64,000 bases of DNA from NCBI GenBank assembly GCA_030512335.1, contig JAULSU010000001.1, positions 62,001-126,000 of the forward strand. The letters are read 5' to 3'. The notes beneath the pieces are model-generated. The model was given only the letters and a program-made list of their open reading frames with translations, did no database searches and was not told the origin of the DNA. Made by a program: the position numbers and the translations under genes. The DNA comes from Immersiella caudata. Taxonomy: Eukaryota > Ascomycota > Sordariomycetes > Sordariales > Lasiosphaeriaceae. Of the stretch, positions 12,006-23,363 are shown one piece after another (within the stretch, counting starts at the first letter, position 1; every line of letters starts with the position of its first letter).

Positions 12006-12531
12006 GGAGAGAAAAATGTCTATAGCATTTTCGGACCTTAAGAAGCGGGTGCCTGAACTCGCGGTAGCTAAGAATGAGGGTGGATATTATGGTGGGGGGT
12101 AAACTGGCCAAAATCTCAGCTTCTGCTGTCGAGGATACCCTAAGGGTAGCGGGAGACATTCCGGTTTTTAGCTTGGTTCTAAAGGCTAGCGAGCCGTCGG
12201 TTGGGTAGTCCTAGACCCACCCTTGGCTAACTGAATGCGCAAGAGCAAACCTCTCCTGTCCTGCGGTAAAAACATGTCTTTTCGCGATGATTTTAAGCAG
12301 CTTGACTTTACGAGGTGTTGTTTGAGCTCTAGTCTCTGTAAGGGGAGATTGTCACCAGATCCTGTGGTTCCAGGGCAAGGCCCAATGCGTGCCTGCGGCT
12401 TCGTTCCTACCCTGCAGACGTGCCAAGAAATCACGCTGCAGGACTTGAAACAGCCGAGTTCAGCCCGTCCCCAGCTCCTCATTTCGTCAAACAATATCGT
12501 GAACCCCTCAGGCTCCGAGGACATCATCACC
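12006..12531. other. Region between two HET genes
   Basis: Intergenic. The HET frame is open upstream to an alternative ATG at 12235, but those 99 residues (Cys-rich, unlike HET N-termini) are probably leader sequence rather than protein. Confidence 0.4.
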
Positions 12532-14865
12532 ATGTTTCCCATTCTCCAAAGATGCGTATCCCTTTGGCAAGCGCCAGTTCCTTCCCCATCATTTCAATAC
12601 GGATCTCTACCAGCCACGCGGTCTTTTCGGGTGTTCCAGCTGCTCCCGAGCAAAGATGACGATAATAATCTCCCTGGAGACCTGCGCGGTCGCATTGCGG
12701 TCATGAATCTCGATGACGGCCGTGACTACAACGCCCTGTCCTATTGTTGGGGCGGGTCAATCGAGCCAAGTCCGTATGTACGACAGGGCATGGTCAGCAT
12801 CGTCATTGAAGAGGCCGATGGAAGAACAAGCCAGCTGCTCATCTCCCCGGCCTTGGCCACCGCCCTTCGCTACCTCCGTGAGCAGGAACAGGGGTCTCAA
12901 CTTCCGCTCTTTATCGACCAGATTTGTATCAACCAGGCAGATGACGCCGAGAGGAGCCAGCAGGTCGGCCTTATGGGTGATATCTACCGCAACTGCAGAT
13001 GTGTTGTGGCCTGGCTCGATGTGGCCACGAGATACACGGATGAACTTTTTGACTATATCCCCTGCATCTCCGACAATGAAATTCTTCATCGACTTGTCCA
13101 GAATCCAGAGCGGGTATCCGCTCTCATGAAAACAGCCATGCAGAGAGGCACCGATGTTCCCGACGACGAGACACTGGCGCGGGATGCCGAAGCCATGATT
13201 ACGCTGACGCGTGAACACTGGGCTCGGTTTCCACACCGGGGATTCTTCGAGGTGTGTATGCGCCGATGGTTTCGCCGCATATGGATCGTTCAGGAAGCCT
13301 GTCTCGGGAATAACATGGTGTTTGTGTGCGGCTGGCGCAGCTGCTCGGCCGAGGCGCTGGGGGTGGCGCTCGAGTTCAACATGGTCGCGAACGCCGTCAC
13401 ACAACGCCAACGGGACATTCCCCCAACACCCGGCCACCCCAAGTGGCACAACACAAAGGCAAGACACAAGGCATACATGGCCAGCAGCCTCCTCCTCCGC
13501 ATCTTCAACGAACGTGTTGCTACCCTCCAAGCCCCCAGTCAGACAAACACCACATCAATGCGGCGCGGACTCGATAACCTCGTCATCCGCTTCAACGTCG
13601 ACACCATGGCTCAAGGACCCTCCGCTCGCCTCGGATCCTCCGACCCCAAAGACTACATCTACGCCCTGAAAGGCCTTACTCCCACTGACGACCCCGTTGC
13701 CACTCAGCTCCTAACAGATTACGCCCTGCCCACCGCAACCATCTTCACCTCCTTCACCCGACTCCTCTTCCTTCGCTCTCCAGCCCCTCCCATCGACACC
13801 CTCTTCCTCTCCCGGATCGAATCTAAAACCGTCCCAGACCTACCCACCTGGGTCCCCGACTGGTCCAGCGACCTAGTCATTCCCCACGGCTACCGTCAAG
13901 GCTGCTTCCCCGTCTTTAACGCGGGGAAGCCCATAAAATACGACACAACTACCATCACTATCGTCACCTTCCCTACACCAACTACCCTCCGCTTCAGCGC
14001 CCTCCCCCTTTGCGCCATCACCTCCGTTGGCGAACATTACATGAAACTCTCCCTGCGCTGTCTCGCCGACTCGAGTGAAGACAAACACGTCGTGGCTAGG
14101 TCCATATTTGCCTTCTTCCGCGACGTGCAGCACTTTTGCCAGCGCGCGGCGGAGTGTATTAACTCGGCGAGTATCCCGTCTGCAGCCGGCGTGGACGAGG
14201 CGGTGTGGATTACAAGCACGGGCGGGCACGGGTTGACACAGACAACGGAGCGGTCTCTGTTGGGGAGAGAGTTAGGTGAGGGAAGGACGCTACTGGGAGC
14301 GCTCTGGGAGTTGCAGTTGAAGATGGACGTGCTCCCTGAGATTCTTGGGAGGAGGCGTGAGGGGGTTGCCGCTGCTACTGATCCTCAGAGGGAGAAGGGT
14401 ACGCAAGGTCGGAAGTTCCTGGGGAGGATCAGAGACTGTGTCGTGCACTGCATCAAAAGGCTGGCCGTGGAGTTAATCTGTGTGTACCGGCTGTGGAAGT
14501 ACGCCTGCGGGTGGCCTTATGTCGCGGTGAGACCCGAGTCGGAGGATATGCTCTACCACGGTATCTTTGGCATGCCGCACGGTTACGGCAAGGAAATAGG
14601 TACGTTGAAGTCGGTGCTCTTTCAGCAGGTAGGGAGGAAGTGTTTTGTCTCGGAGGAGGGGCATGTCGGTCTTGGGCCGGTGGGTATGCGAGAAGGGGAC
14701 GTTGTGGTGGTGCCTTTGGGGGCTTCTCACCCTGCTATCCTGAGGCCGGCTGAGGGAGCTGATGAGCCGTGGGAGTATGTTGGGGAGGCTTATTGCCATG
14801 GTTTTATGGAGGGGGAAGCGTTTACGGGTGAAAAGGTGGAGTCGGAGTGGTTTGTGATCAAGTAA
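12532..14865 (+). CDS. HET-domain (heterokaryon incompatibility) protein
   Basis: Single exon; start chosen at ATG 12532 (777 aa) because the conserved HET architecture begins shortly after, and the frame upstream to 12235 adds atypical sequence. Core HET motifs: FRVFQLLPSK, NALSYCWGG (about residue 70), LPLFIDQICINQADDAERSQQV (split across about residues 125-145), then RNCRCVVAWL and RRWFRRIWIVQE. A region with LPTWVPDWS, typical of HET6-like proteins, lies in the middle. The C-terminal part ends with a GMREGDVVVVPLG segment common to this family. It likely acts in non-self recognition that triggers incompatibility cell death. It is intact, unlike the adjacent HET relic. Confidence 0.9.
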   Translation: MFPILQRCVSLWQAPVPSPSFQYGSLPATRSFRVFQLLPSKDDDNNLPGDLRGRIAVMNLDDGRDYNALSYCWGGSIEPSPYVRQGMVSIVIEEADGRTSQLLISPALATALRYLREQEQGSQLPLFIDQICINQADDAERSQQVGLMGDIYRNCRCVVAWLDVATRYTDELFDYIPCISDNEILHRLVQNPERVSALMKTAMQRGTDVPDDETLARDAEAMITLTREHWARFPHRGFFEVCMRRWFRRIWIVQEACLGNNMVFVCGWRSCSAEALGVALEFNMVANAVTQRQRDIPPTPGHPKWHNTKARHKAYMASSLLLRIFNERVATLQAPSQTNTTSMRRGLDNLVIRFNVDTMAQGPSARLGSSDPKDYIYALKGLTPTDDPVATQLLTDYALPTATIFTSFTRLLFLRSPAPPIDTLFLSRIESKTVPDLPTWVPDWSSDLVIPHGYRQGCFPVFNAGKPIKYDTTTITIVTFPTPTTLRFSALPLCAITSVGEHYMKLSLRCLADSSEDKHVVARSIFAFFRDVQHFCQRAAECINSASIPSAAGVDEAVWITSTGGHGLTQTTERSLLGRELGEGRTLLGALWELQLKMDVLPEILGRRREGVAAATDPQREKGTQGRKFLGRIRDCVVHCIKRLAVELICVYRLWKYACGWPYVAVRPESEDMLYHGIFGMPHGYGKEIGTLKSVLFQQVGRKCFVSEEGHVGLGPVGMREGDVVVVPLGASHPAILRPAEGADEPWEYVGEAYCHGFMEGEAFTGEKVESEWFVIK

Positions 14866-15377
14866 GGGGCGAGTGTTTGGAGAGGACGGGCCTCTAGCGA
14901 TCAACGGGAATACCAAACCCCTGAGCAACACCATCACGATTTTATCACCAAGCGCAACTGAATGAGATACGACACAGCTTTTGCTTTGCCCACAACGGCT
15001 TTAGTCTTGTTCTATATGCTTAACTGCCTACAATGACAGCTAAGGTTTGTGAAACAATGGGGATATTTATTGACACGAAAACTCCAACTCACCGAAGCGA
15101 CGCTCGACAATGCATCACAGCTGATAAGGCCCATTGCCTATCGACATGCACCACGGATGTTGGTTCAGTGACACCACTGTCACGTACCGGAGGGCCCTCA
15201 CGCAATGGCTGCAGGCGAAGACGCCATCTGAGCACGCAACACGAAGCTAGGCGTTTAATTCCGAATGTCGGATATAAAAGACGACGTCGCAATCTATTCC
15301 ACGATATTTGAAGTCCTCATCCTTACTGTGTTCTTCGCCCCCATTAAGATTCTCTATCGTTGTTTCGGAAAATCATC
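14866..15377. other. Intergenic, promoter side of the monooxygenase
   Basis: No gene recognised. It contains the 5' leader of the flavin monooxygenase; short frames at 15033-15311 have no family signature. Confidence 0.5.
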
Positions 15378-17016
15378 ATGTCACCCAAAGCCCAACGAGT
15401 TGCCGTTATCGGAGCCGGTCCCGCCGGAGCCATCACCACCGACGCCCTCTTCAAAGAACAAGTGTTTTCCACCATCCGCGTATTCGACCGTCGCCCCATC
15501 ATAGGCGGCACCTGGTATCTCTCCTTCTCCCTCCCTCTGTTGTCCACCCAACACTAACATCACCACCAGGGTCCACACCCCCCACCTCCCCCCCGGCATC
15601 CCCTCCCTTCCCGCCCTCCTCTCCAACCAAGCCGACCTCCCCATCCCCATCCCCACCTCCTTTCCCATTGAAACCCCCAAATCCGACACCATCAACTCGC
15701 ATCAACTTCGCTTCTCCGACTCCGCCCAGCATGAACATCTCCACTCCAACATCACCCCTGAAATCATGTCCTACACGCAGGAACCCTTCCCTACCACCCT
15801 ATCTGAGCGCGTCCTCAAGAAGTACGGACCCGGCGCACAGTTCCGACACCGGGAAGTAATCCGTGAATGGGTCGAAGGGATTTTCCTCCGCGGCGGGTAT
15901 GACAAGTTTTTGTCACTCTCTACGACGGTTGAGCGAGCGGAGAAGGTGAACGGGGAGTGGGTTCTCACCTTGCGAAAAGAGGGCGCGGGAAGGGATTACT
16001 GGTGGCAGGAGAAGTTTGACGCGTTAGTCGTGGCGAGTGGGCATTATAATGTGCCTTGGTTGCCGGAGTTGGAGGGGCTGTTGGAGTTTGACAGGAGGTG
16101 GAAGGGGAGGGTGGTGCATAGTAAGCATTTTCGGAAAGGGGAGGAGTATAAGGGGAAGGTGAGTTATTCATTAGGGTGGTGTTCGAGAGGGGAGGGGGGA
16201 TGCTAACCGGAGCAGAAAGTTATTGTCGTCGGAGGGTCGGTGTCGGCGCATGAAATTGTGCATGAGATCTTACCCTTTGCCAAACACCCCGTCATTGCTT
16301 CGCTTAGGGGGGATCCGATTCCTTCATTTGGGTGGGCACCATTTCGGCATCCGCATATCGAGGTGAAGAAGCAGATTTCGAAGCTTGATGCGGAGACTGG
16401 CGATATTCACTTTGTGGATGGGTCGGTGGTGAAAGGGGCTGATCACATCATCTTTGCCACGGGGTACACTTTCAGTCTGCCTTTCCTGCCGCAGGTTCAG
16501 GGACGAATTTTAAAGGCGTATCGTCGGTTGCCTGGGGTCTATCAGCACACGTTTGACACCTTGGATCAAACACTTACATATGTCGGCATGGTGAGTGCTG
16601 TCCTACCATGCCTTGGGGTTTGTTCTGACAGAGAATAGCTTGGTGGAGGGTTCACCTTCCGCGTCTACGAATGGCAAGCTGTCGCTGTGGCTCGACACCT
16701 CGCAGGACGCGCCCGTGCACTGCCATCCATCAGTGAGCAGCAGGCATGGGAAGCTCGTCGGGTCTCGTTGAAAGGGGGCGGCAAGAACTACTACTCTATT
16801 GCGCCCGACTACCAGGAGTTTTTTGACTTCCTGCGAGAGATTGCAGGTGACCCGGCCGAGGGGACCACCGGTCGAGTGCTGCCCAAATTTGACCCTGCGT
16901 GGTTAAAGATTTGGGTGGGTATGACTGGGCCCAAGATCAGGGGCTTCGAGGAGTCCCGACGGCTAGCCGAGGAGGACATCGAGGCTGCGAAGGAGTCGAT
17001 AAAGGCGAAGCTTTGA
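15378..17016 (+). CDS. Flavin-containing monooxygenase (FMO-like)
   Basis: Four exons: 15378-15514, 15570-16158, 16216-16590, 16639-17016 (492 aa). Introns are 55, 57 and 48 nt with GTATCT, GTGAGT and GTGAGT donors; all phases agree. The start ATG 15378 gives VAVIGAGPAGA, the FAD-binding GxGxxG, at residues 9-16. GRVVHSKHFR corresponds to the FMO identifying sequence FxGxxxHxxxY. VIVVGGSVSAHE is the NADPH-binding loop, with Gly-Gly-Ser-x-Ser in place of GxGxSG. FATGYTFSLPFLP is the C-terminal ATGY motif of group B flavin monooxygenases. It is expected to oxygenate nitrogen or sulphur centres of small molecules using NADPH and O2; substrate unknown. No biosynthetic partners sit next to it. Confidence 0.9.
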
Positions 17017-17663
17017 TGGCGGAGTTTGGAGCCTTCTCCGTTACTCCGAAGTAAGTAGTTTCAGCGCTTTCCTGTGCCGCCCCTTCCGCCGGGGTCGGAA
17101 ACATTTCCGCTAAGATTACAAATCACGATGCAAGCCGTGTGACAGAGTTAGGATTCCACAACAAACTCGGTCCCCTTACCAGGACAACAATAAATCAGGC
17201 CTTGTGCGGCGCAGCGCGCCAAGAGCCGATTGGAGTATATAGCCTCCGACTCTGCCGTGTCTTCACCTGTAATCCTTGGGTAGGAATCGGCGATCAATCC
17301 GTGTAGGCCGTGAATAGGGTTGTATTCCGGTTCACATCGTGGAAATACTGCTTGACGCAGCCATCAGCATCACGTTGTTGCATTTCCGAGTCATATTTGT
17401 AAGAAGGGCCAAATGGGCATTGGTAGGGTGATGCGAACGGCGAGCCTACATCGGCACGGGGGAGCAGCTGGAAGGATGCAAATGCCAGTCGAGGTTGCCA
17501 ATGGCCAAGACGCTGTAACCAGGAGGATCATCTAAAACTGTATAAACTGGCAAGGTGTTCGTTCTGCTTTGTTCCTAACTCTCCGCATCGAATACACAAC
17601 ATCCTTCTACGCATTACCACTCACACCTTGTATCATCCGCGTCCATACCCCAAGTACCTAACC
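17017..17663. other. Intergenic, no feature seen
   Basis: Between the monooxygenase and the small secreted peptide gene; no coding or RNA signature found. Confidence 0.5.
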
Positions 17664-17901
17664 ATGAAGAGCTTTGTCTGCATCCTCGCCATCCTGGCCT
17701 CGAGCGTTCTTGCAGCTCCAGCTCCAGTTGCTGTCCCCGCTGGTGAGCGTCCTTGTTTGGTAGGTAGCCAGTGTCAGAAAGTTGACCACATCTCAACCCA
17801 CAGAATCCGCTGCAATTCTCGCAGAGAGACAGAGAGGCTCCGAGGATGACTGCGTCAGGCTTCCCAACGGCCACCGCAGTGAGTTACTCCAGGAGTGCTA
17901 A
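17664..17901 (+). CDS. Small secreted peptide
   Basis: Two exons: 17664-17742 and 17804-17901 (58 aa), with a 61 nt intron (GTGAGC donor, CAG acceptor) in matching phase. The signal peptide MKSFVCILAILASSVLAAPA is followed by a short pro-like stretch with ERQRG and a mature tail with two cysteines. A second GTGAGT donor at 17880 suggests an alternative 3' exon. Splicing it to the AG near 17918 would change only the last residues, so the C-terminus is uncertain. Such small secreted proteins are often effector-like or cell-wall components, but nothing here shows a function. Confidence 0.55.
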
Positions 17902-18026
17902 ATCTGGCGGAAATAGTCGTGAATGGGCTGTAACAAGTGCCAAGCGGGAGGACGCTCTGTCTGGTACCTATAACTGCTTTCCGAGTTCGCCTCGCCCCAT
18001 GGAAGTATCCATCCTTCATCTATTCT

Positions 18027-21000
18027 TTACTTCCATGGCCAGAGTGTCATCGAACTCTTCTTTTTCTTCTTCTTTCGAGTATCGCCCAGGGAGCTGCAAC
18101 TGGAGCCTGTCCCGTCGCTTGAGCTCTTTGGGCCGCGAGCCCCCTTGCTGCCTTCTCGCTTTTGTCTGGCACGTTCCACAATCTTCTCTTCCACTGTCGG
18201 AGACGATGAAAATGATGAAGCCAGTCGTGCCGAATTTTGCGGTTGGCTGTTGAGGATATAGTCCCAGTCGTCAGGGGTGAACAGGTGGGTTCTCATCCAC
18301 CTTGTGCATTCAGGTGTGGCACCTTTCAACCGGGCACCAGCTGACACCATGACAGCTACCAGTTCCACGAGCTCGGGATGCTCAAGGCCAAATATCTCCC
18401 TTCCTTCCTGTAAATTGTGCAGAAATCTTTCCCAAAGGAAACCCCCCGGTATTTGCGCCGTGTTGGGATTTGTACACCATCCAGGCTCCGTAAGGAGAAG
18501 CCGAACAATGTCAATACTGACACCCATGCAGGCGTGGCCCGGAGATGCCGACCCGGGGATGAGATTTAAAGCACTGGCTAGCAGCTCTGCCCTTTTTGTT
18601 GTGGTCAAGAGAATCGGTTCCGCGGTTCTGACGTACCATAATAGGCGGTACCGAACGGCAAGCAGCAGTAGCACGTACCGCTTGCCATCCAAGGCGCTGT
18701 CTCTCATGTGACTTTGCATGAAGCTGGAAACGAGTCGAAGCAGCGTGCGCATCAGCTCTGAACCGTGAGTCTCGCTGGCACTAGGCGCGATACGACCGAT
18801 GTAGAACACGATGATCGCCAGCTCTCTGTCGAGCCAAGCTCCCGATTTTTCCGACATGGCCGTCGGATAGGCCGTCATCAGAAGCCGGAGGAACCCGGTA
18901 GAAGCTTGTGCCAGAGAGAGGCTTGCGTCAAAGTCGGAGCCTGCCTGCTTTCGAAAGGCCTCACGGACGTTCTCAGCTTGCAACCAGTCGCGAACCGTTC
19001 GATGGAGGAACCCAACCCGGTAGCGAGCGTGGGGGTGGGAAACAGCAGCACGAGAGCCGGATTCAGGGACATGCAAAACCTCCAAAAGGCCCTTGGTTCG
19101 GCCGTCGAGCCGTCGCGTCATCTCTTCGGCATCTTCTTCAATTGTCTGAAGCGTCAAATCATTGCGGACCTCGACGATGCGCGATGCATCTCCGTCGATC
19201 TCGTCGGCGAGCGAGTACAAGATAACCGGGAGTTCGTCAACGGCCTCGGTGGCGAATAGAAAGATCTGCGCCGACTGCTGCTGGTAGAAGCTGTCCACTG
19301 ATCGTAGCATGTGAGAGAAAAATGTTTCCAAGTCTGTCGGCAAGGTCTCAAGCCTGCGCCGCAGGTCCTTTATCCGGTCGGAGTATGTGAATCCTTCAAG
19401 GAGGGATTTCACCACAAGCGCCACCCAGAGGAAAACGCCGTTGGCCCTGGAAACAACTTCGTCAACGAGTGCCGAGTATTCGGCGTTGTTGCTGTATCGC
19501 TGGAAATGAGAGTTTCCGCCGATCCGGTCATTGACAAAGCGACGGATATCGCTAGCCGTGAGCTCCTCGAGCTTGAGCGACGTTTGTGCGTCATTGCCAA
19601 AGGCCTCTAGAAAGCAAGCCCAGGGCCTGCTAGAAGCACAAATCTTGATGTTCGGAGATGAAGCCAGCAGCTTCAACACGTCGATAAGCTTGACGTGGTC
19701 GCCTTCGTATTCGTCAAGACCGTCGATGAAAAAGCAGAATCGAACGGGCAGGCCTCTGGAGATGACGAACTGAATGGCACGGGATAAAGCAGTGGCGCTC
19801 CACGGGTTGTATGGGTCCGTCGCATCCGAGAGCAGCCCCTGAACCTCGGGGATCATCTCAGGCCACTGGAGCAGAATGTCGAACAGCAGCGTTCGAAACA
19901 AGCCTTCCTGCGACTTCTGCAACGCCGAGCCGGCATTCCAGAAGAAGTGATTGGAGGTAACTAATTTCTCCTGCGGCGACCACTGACACAAGTTGGCGTT
20001 GGTCTCCTTGTGCTGACGGAGGAATTTCATCAGCGTCGACTTTCCCGACCCAGGCTTCCCTCTCACCCAATACATGCCGCGGCCTGCTCTGAGCCATTGC
20101 GCAAAGTGGATGTCATGCAACCCATCTGGCGTGCGGTTCTTGAAGACCCACTCAAACGTCGTCGCATGAGCGTCAGGGATGGTCTCGTGGCGGGTCCTGA
20201 TTTCCCCAAAGCTCAGCTTCCTCAAGAACTCCATGCCTTCCATAGCGGCCGTTGCGTGTGGGATAAGGTCGGCTATCCGCTGAGACAAAGGCGGCATGTG
20301 GTCCATCAACGCCTCTCGTACCACTGGCAACGCCTGCTTCGCGAAAACCTTCGAATCCAGAATCTCTTCGATCTGTTCCTCGAGCGGCCGTATGTGGAGG
20401 CTGAAGTACGCCTTGACGTCTTGGGTTGCTTTGTCGACCAACCTGCCGAAGTTGGAATCGCAGCCTTGGGACCACGAGTTCAACTTGCGAACAGACGTCG
20501 ACAGATCAGATTGCGACTCTCTGTCCGCAGGTGGCAGGCATATCATCAGCTCTTGTTCGTACCGTCTCAGGGGGTCAACGAGTGGTTGGGACGTACAGTA
20601 GTTCAAATTGCATGTGGGCAATAAGATTCCCTTGCAGTCGGAGAACGGTAGAGGAGAGCCTCTCCACTTCCTCTTTGTTCATCATCACCCGTAGAGCTGA
20701 ACGAAAGCTCTTCCATAGGGTTGCCTTGTCCGCTTTCAGACTGCCGAGGAGACGAATGAGTTGAGTTGCGGTGGCGCTGCACTCTTGAGCAGTCGCGATG
20801 ATCCTTCTAGAGGGCTCGTCTCCCCTGGGTCCGTCATCTCTGGACGACGCGTTGGAGCCTTGGTCGAGGAGACGTCGCTCAATTGTGGTCGATACATCCC
20901 GATTGAGCTCGATTAGGCTGGCCATCACTCCTTCAATACTCGCCATGGAATCTTCATGTCCTGTGCCGCTCTGGTATATGCTCCGGGTGCAGTGGAGTAA

Positions 21001-21066
21001 ACGAAAGATGAAATCGGTCAGCTGTGCGGCGCTGCTCACAATGCTCAAACACGTCAGTGGATCCAT
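18027..21066 (-). CDS. NACHT-domain STAND NTPase (NLR-like)
   Basis: Exon 1 is 20597-21066 and exon 2 is 18027-20520 (987 aa). A 76 nt intron with GTACGT donor and CAG acceptor keeps the frame. MDPLTCLSIVSSAAQLTDF is a typical fungal STAND N-terminal domain (about residues 1-150). The NACHT module follows: Walker A GKPGSGKST (about 311-319), Walker B FCFFIDGLDE (about 418-427), and KICASSRPW as the sensor-type strand. A FLHRTVRDWL segment is characteristic of the winged-helix region after fungal NACHT domains. The C-terminal third is helical without obvious WD40, ankyrin or TPR repeats and ends in a poly-Lys stretch. Such proteins are fungal NLR analogues that sense ligands and trigger incompatibility-type responses. 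Confidence 0.88.
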
Positions 21067-21916
21067 GGCTGCTGCTAGGTTCTCCTCCTCTCCTCATCAG
21101 CTGCGAAATTGACGAATAAGGCGACTCTCGAGATTCTAGAGGGGAAATAAAGATTTTGTTGAGGTTGATGCCCAGGTTCCGAGTCCCGACCGACGAGTAC
21201 GCCCCACGAAAAGTTCCATGAACTGCGCCCTCGGGACTTTCCAATGCAAGCAGATCATCACTTACTTGGTCCGCCTCGTGCCGCTAAGATCCAAAGCAGT
21301 TAGGCGATATGTGCGTTGATAGGGAAGGTCGCATTAGCGCTGAAGGATGACCAATCTGGAGCTGCGGTCCAGCCCGCCAAGTGCAACATTGCAGCCAGAC
21401 CTGCGCCCATTCAAGGCGGAGGATTCCTCCTGGCAACAATTGAAGGTTCGTGATTCCTCGAATCCCTCGCCAGACACGCAACCATTGATTCTAGCTTTTT
21501 GCAGAGCCTGGAACTGGTTTCAGCCTGTGGCTGTGAAGGTTCTGGGCCATTCACAAGGCGCGGAAATGCAAGTGCCTCAAATTTCGTGCCCCCACGGAGT
21601 AGATCACAACGATACTAGAATTCCGAGGAAATGGAGCAAATTTCTTGGAGGTAAATACCCCTTTTCCTGGAAGTTCGTTTCTCCGCAGTCACTCCCAATT
21701 TACCCACACCTTCCATGATTTGTCATTGAGTCAGCAACCACCTACGTCACTCCCGACCACCGGCCCGCATGCGATACGGAAGCTGCGCTGCGGGGCACTC
21801 GCGAGCGACAACTCCTCGGAAGTAGCCGACTCATCCCTTCCTGATCACCAATCACTCAAATCCAACCTCACATCAAAAACACCAAAACGCCGCCTTGGAA
21901 TTTCCCCACCCGAACA
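21067..21916. other. Divergent intergenic region
   Basis: Shared upstream region of the NACHT gene (-) and the nitronate monooxygenase (+). An ATG-initiated 123 aa frame at 21347-21718 (+) has no family signature and is probably spurious. Confidence 0.45.
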
Positions 21917-23032
21917 ATGAACATCGGCTCAGGATCGTCACCCACCATGCTCCGCCAAATTCAATCCCTAACCCACCGCACCCTCCTCCACTCGCACTAC
22001 CCCTGGCTCATCCCACCCTTCATCATCTCCGCTCCCATGCGCGTCTTCACCGGTCCTAACCTCGCCCTCTGCGTCGCCCGCTCCGGCGGGCTCGGCTTTA
22101 TCGGTCCCGGCGCCACTCCCCATTCCACCGCTGAAGATCTCCATTCGGCTTCCGAAATCCTCAGAGCCGCGCCTTTCCCAACCACATTTCCGGGTACGGC
22201 CAAGGGGACAGAACTACCCCTGGGGGTTGGTTTCCAGATGTGGAATGGTGACCTTGACGCTGCGAAGGAGGCGGTTGGACGGTACAAGCCTGCGGCGGCG
22301 TGGTTGTTTGCGCCGAGGGAGGGGCAAGTTGAGACGGAGAGATGGATTGCGGGGTTGAGAGGAGTGAGTCCGGAGACGAGGATATGGTTGCAGATTGGGA
22401 CGTTGGGGGAGGCTTTGGAGGCAGTTAGAGGAGATCAGAAGCCGGATGTGTTGGTTGTGCAGGGGGCTGAGGCGGGTGGGCATGGCAGGGCGAGTGATGG
22501 GGTGGGATTTGTGACGCTACTGCCGGAGATTGCGGATGCGATTGGGGAGACTGGGATTCCGTTGGTTGCGGCGGGGGGGATTATTGATGGGAGGGGGGTG
22601 GTCGCTGCGTTGGGGGTGGGTGCGGAGGGGGCGGCGATGGGGACGAGGTTTCTTGGGTCGGAGGAGGCGAGGATCAAAAAGGGGTATCAGGATGAGGTGG
22701 TCAGGGCGAGTGATGGGGCTAAAAACACAGTCAGGACACATTTGTACAATCATTTGAGGGGGACTTTTGGGTGGCCGCAGCAGTGGTCGCCGAGGACGAT
22801 TGTGAATAAGAGCTGGGAGGAGAAGGAAAAGGGGGTTGAGTTTGAGGAGTTGAAGAAGAGGCATGATGAGTTACTGAAGGAGGGCGACAAGGCCTGGGGT
22901 CCCGAGGGAAGAACAGCAACGTATGCCGGCGCTGGAATCGGCTTGGTCAGGGGTGTGAAGAGTGCTGGTGCTATTGTCGAGGAGGTAAGGGGGGACGCGA
23001 GGGCCATTTTGAAGGCCTTGGCGGGACTTTAA
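21917..23032 (+). CDS. Nitronate monooxygenase (2-nitropropane dioxygenase-like)
   Basis: Single exon, 371 aa from ATG 21917; ATG 21950 is a possible alternative start. This is a TIM-barrel FMN enzyme of the NMO family. SAPMRVFTGPNLA is the N-terminal substrate/FMN strand, GGLGFIGPG the first glycine loop, and VVQGAEAGGHGR the FMN-phosphate/His motif (about residues 180-192). PLVAAGGIIDGRGVVAALGVGAEGAAMGTRF forms two adjacent short motifs, AAGGI and GAxGxxMGTRF, for phosphate binding. The enzymes oxidise alkyl nitronates such as propionate-3-nitronate using O2, protecting cells from nitro compounds. Cytosolic in other fungi. Confidence 0.93.
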   Translation: MNIGSGSSPTMLRQIQSLTHRTLLHSHYPWLIPPFIISAPMRVFTGPNLALCVARSGGLGFIGPGATPHSTAEDLHSASEILRAAPFPTTFPGTAKGTELPLGVGFQMWNGDLDAAKEAVGRYKPAAAWLFAPREGQVETERWIAGLRGVSPETRIWLQIGTLGEALEAVRGDQKPDVLVVQGAEAGGHGRASDGVGFVTLLPEIADAIGETGIPLVAAGGIIDGRGVVAALGVGAEGAAMGTRFLGSEEARIKKGYQDEVVRASDGAKNTVRTHLYNHLRGTFGWPQQWSPRTIVNKSWEEKEKGVEFEELKKRHDELLKEGDKAWGPEGRTATYAGAGIGLVRGVKSAGAIVEEVRGDARAILKALAGL

Positions 23033-23363
23033 GCGATTGACGGCATGTATTCATGCTGATAGTTTTTACATCAGATACATATCATTTGGCCAGTGGTCCC
23101 TCTCGACAAAGTTGATCGCCGGACCAATGGCGTTCAACCAGGGCGCAAGTGCGGGGCAACATGATTTCAAGTTAACGCTCACTGGCTTGGACTGGTTTGA
23201 TTGGATATACAGCATGCATCAGTCCCTCCGATCGCTGCGGAGACGCTATGACTTCAACACGTGAGCGTAGGCAGCAACACCCTGACTGATATGCGCGCTT
23301 TGTGAGCCAAGGCTTCGTCGGTTTCCCTTTAATCTCACCTGAAGCCACTCAAAGAACCACACC
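23033..23363. other. Short intergenic region
   Basis: Terminator side of the nitronate monooxygenase and promoter side of the STAND-N gene; nothing else seen. Confidence 0.5.

Noticed and set aside
20566..20596. 31 nt intron alternative in the NACHT gene (GTACGT to GAG)
   Set aside because: It also keeps the frame, but it is shorter than any other intron here and has a GAG acceptor; the 76 nt GTACGT-CAG choice is better.
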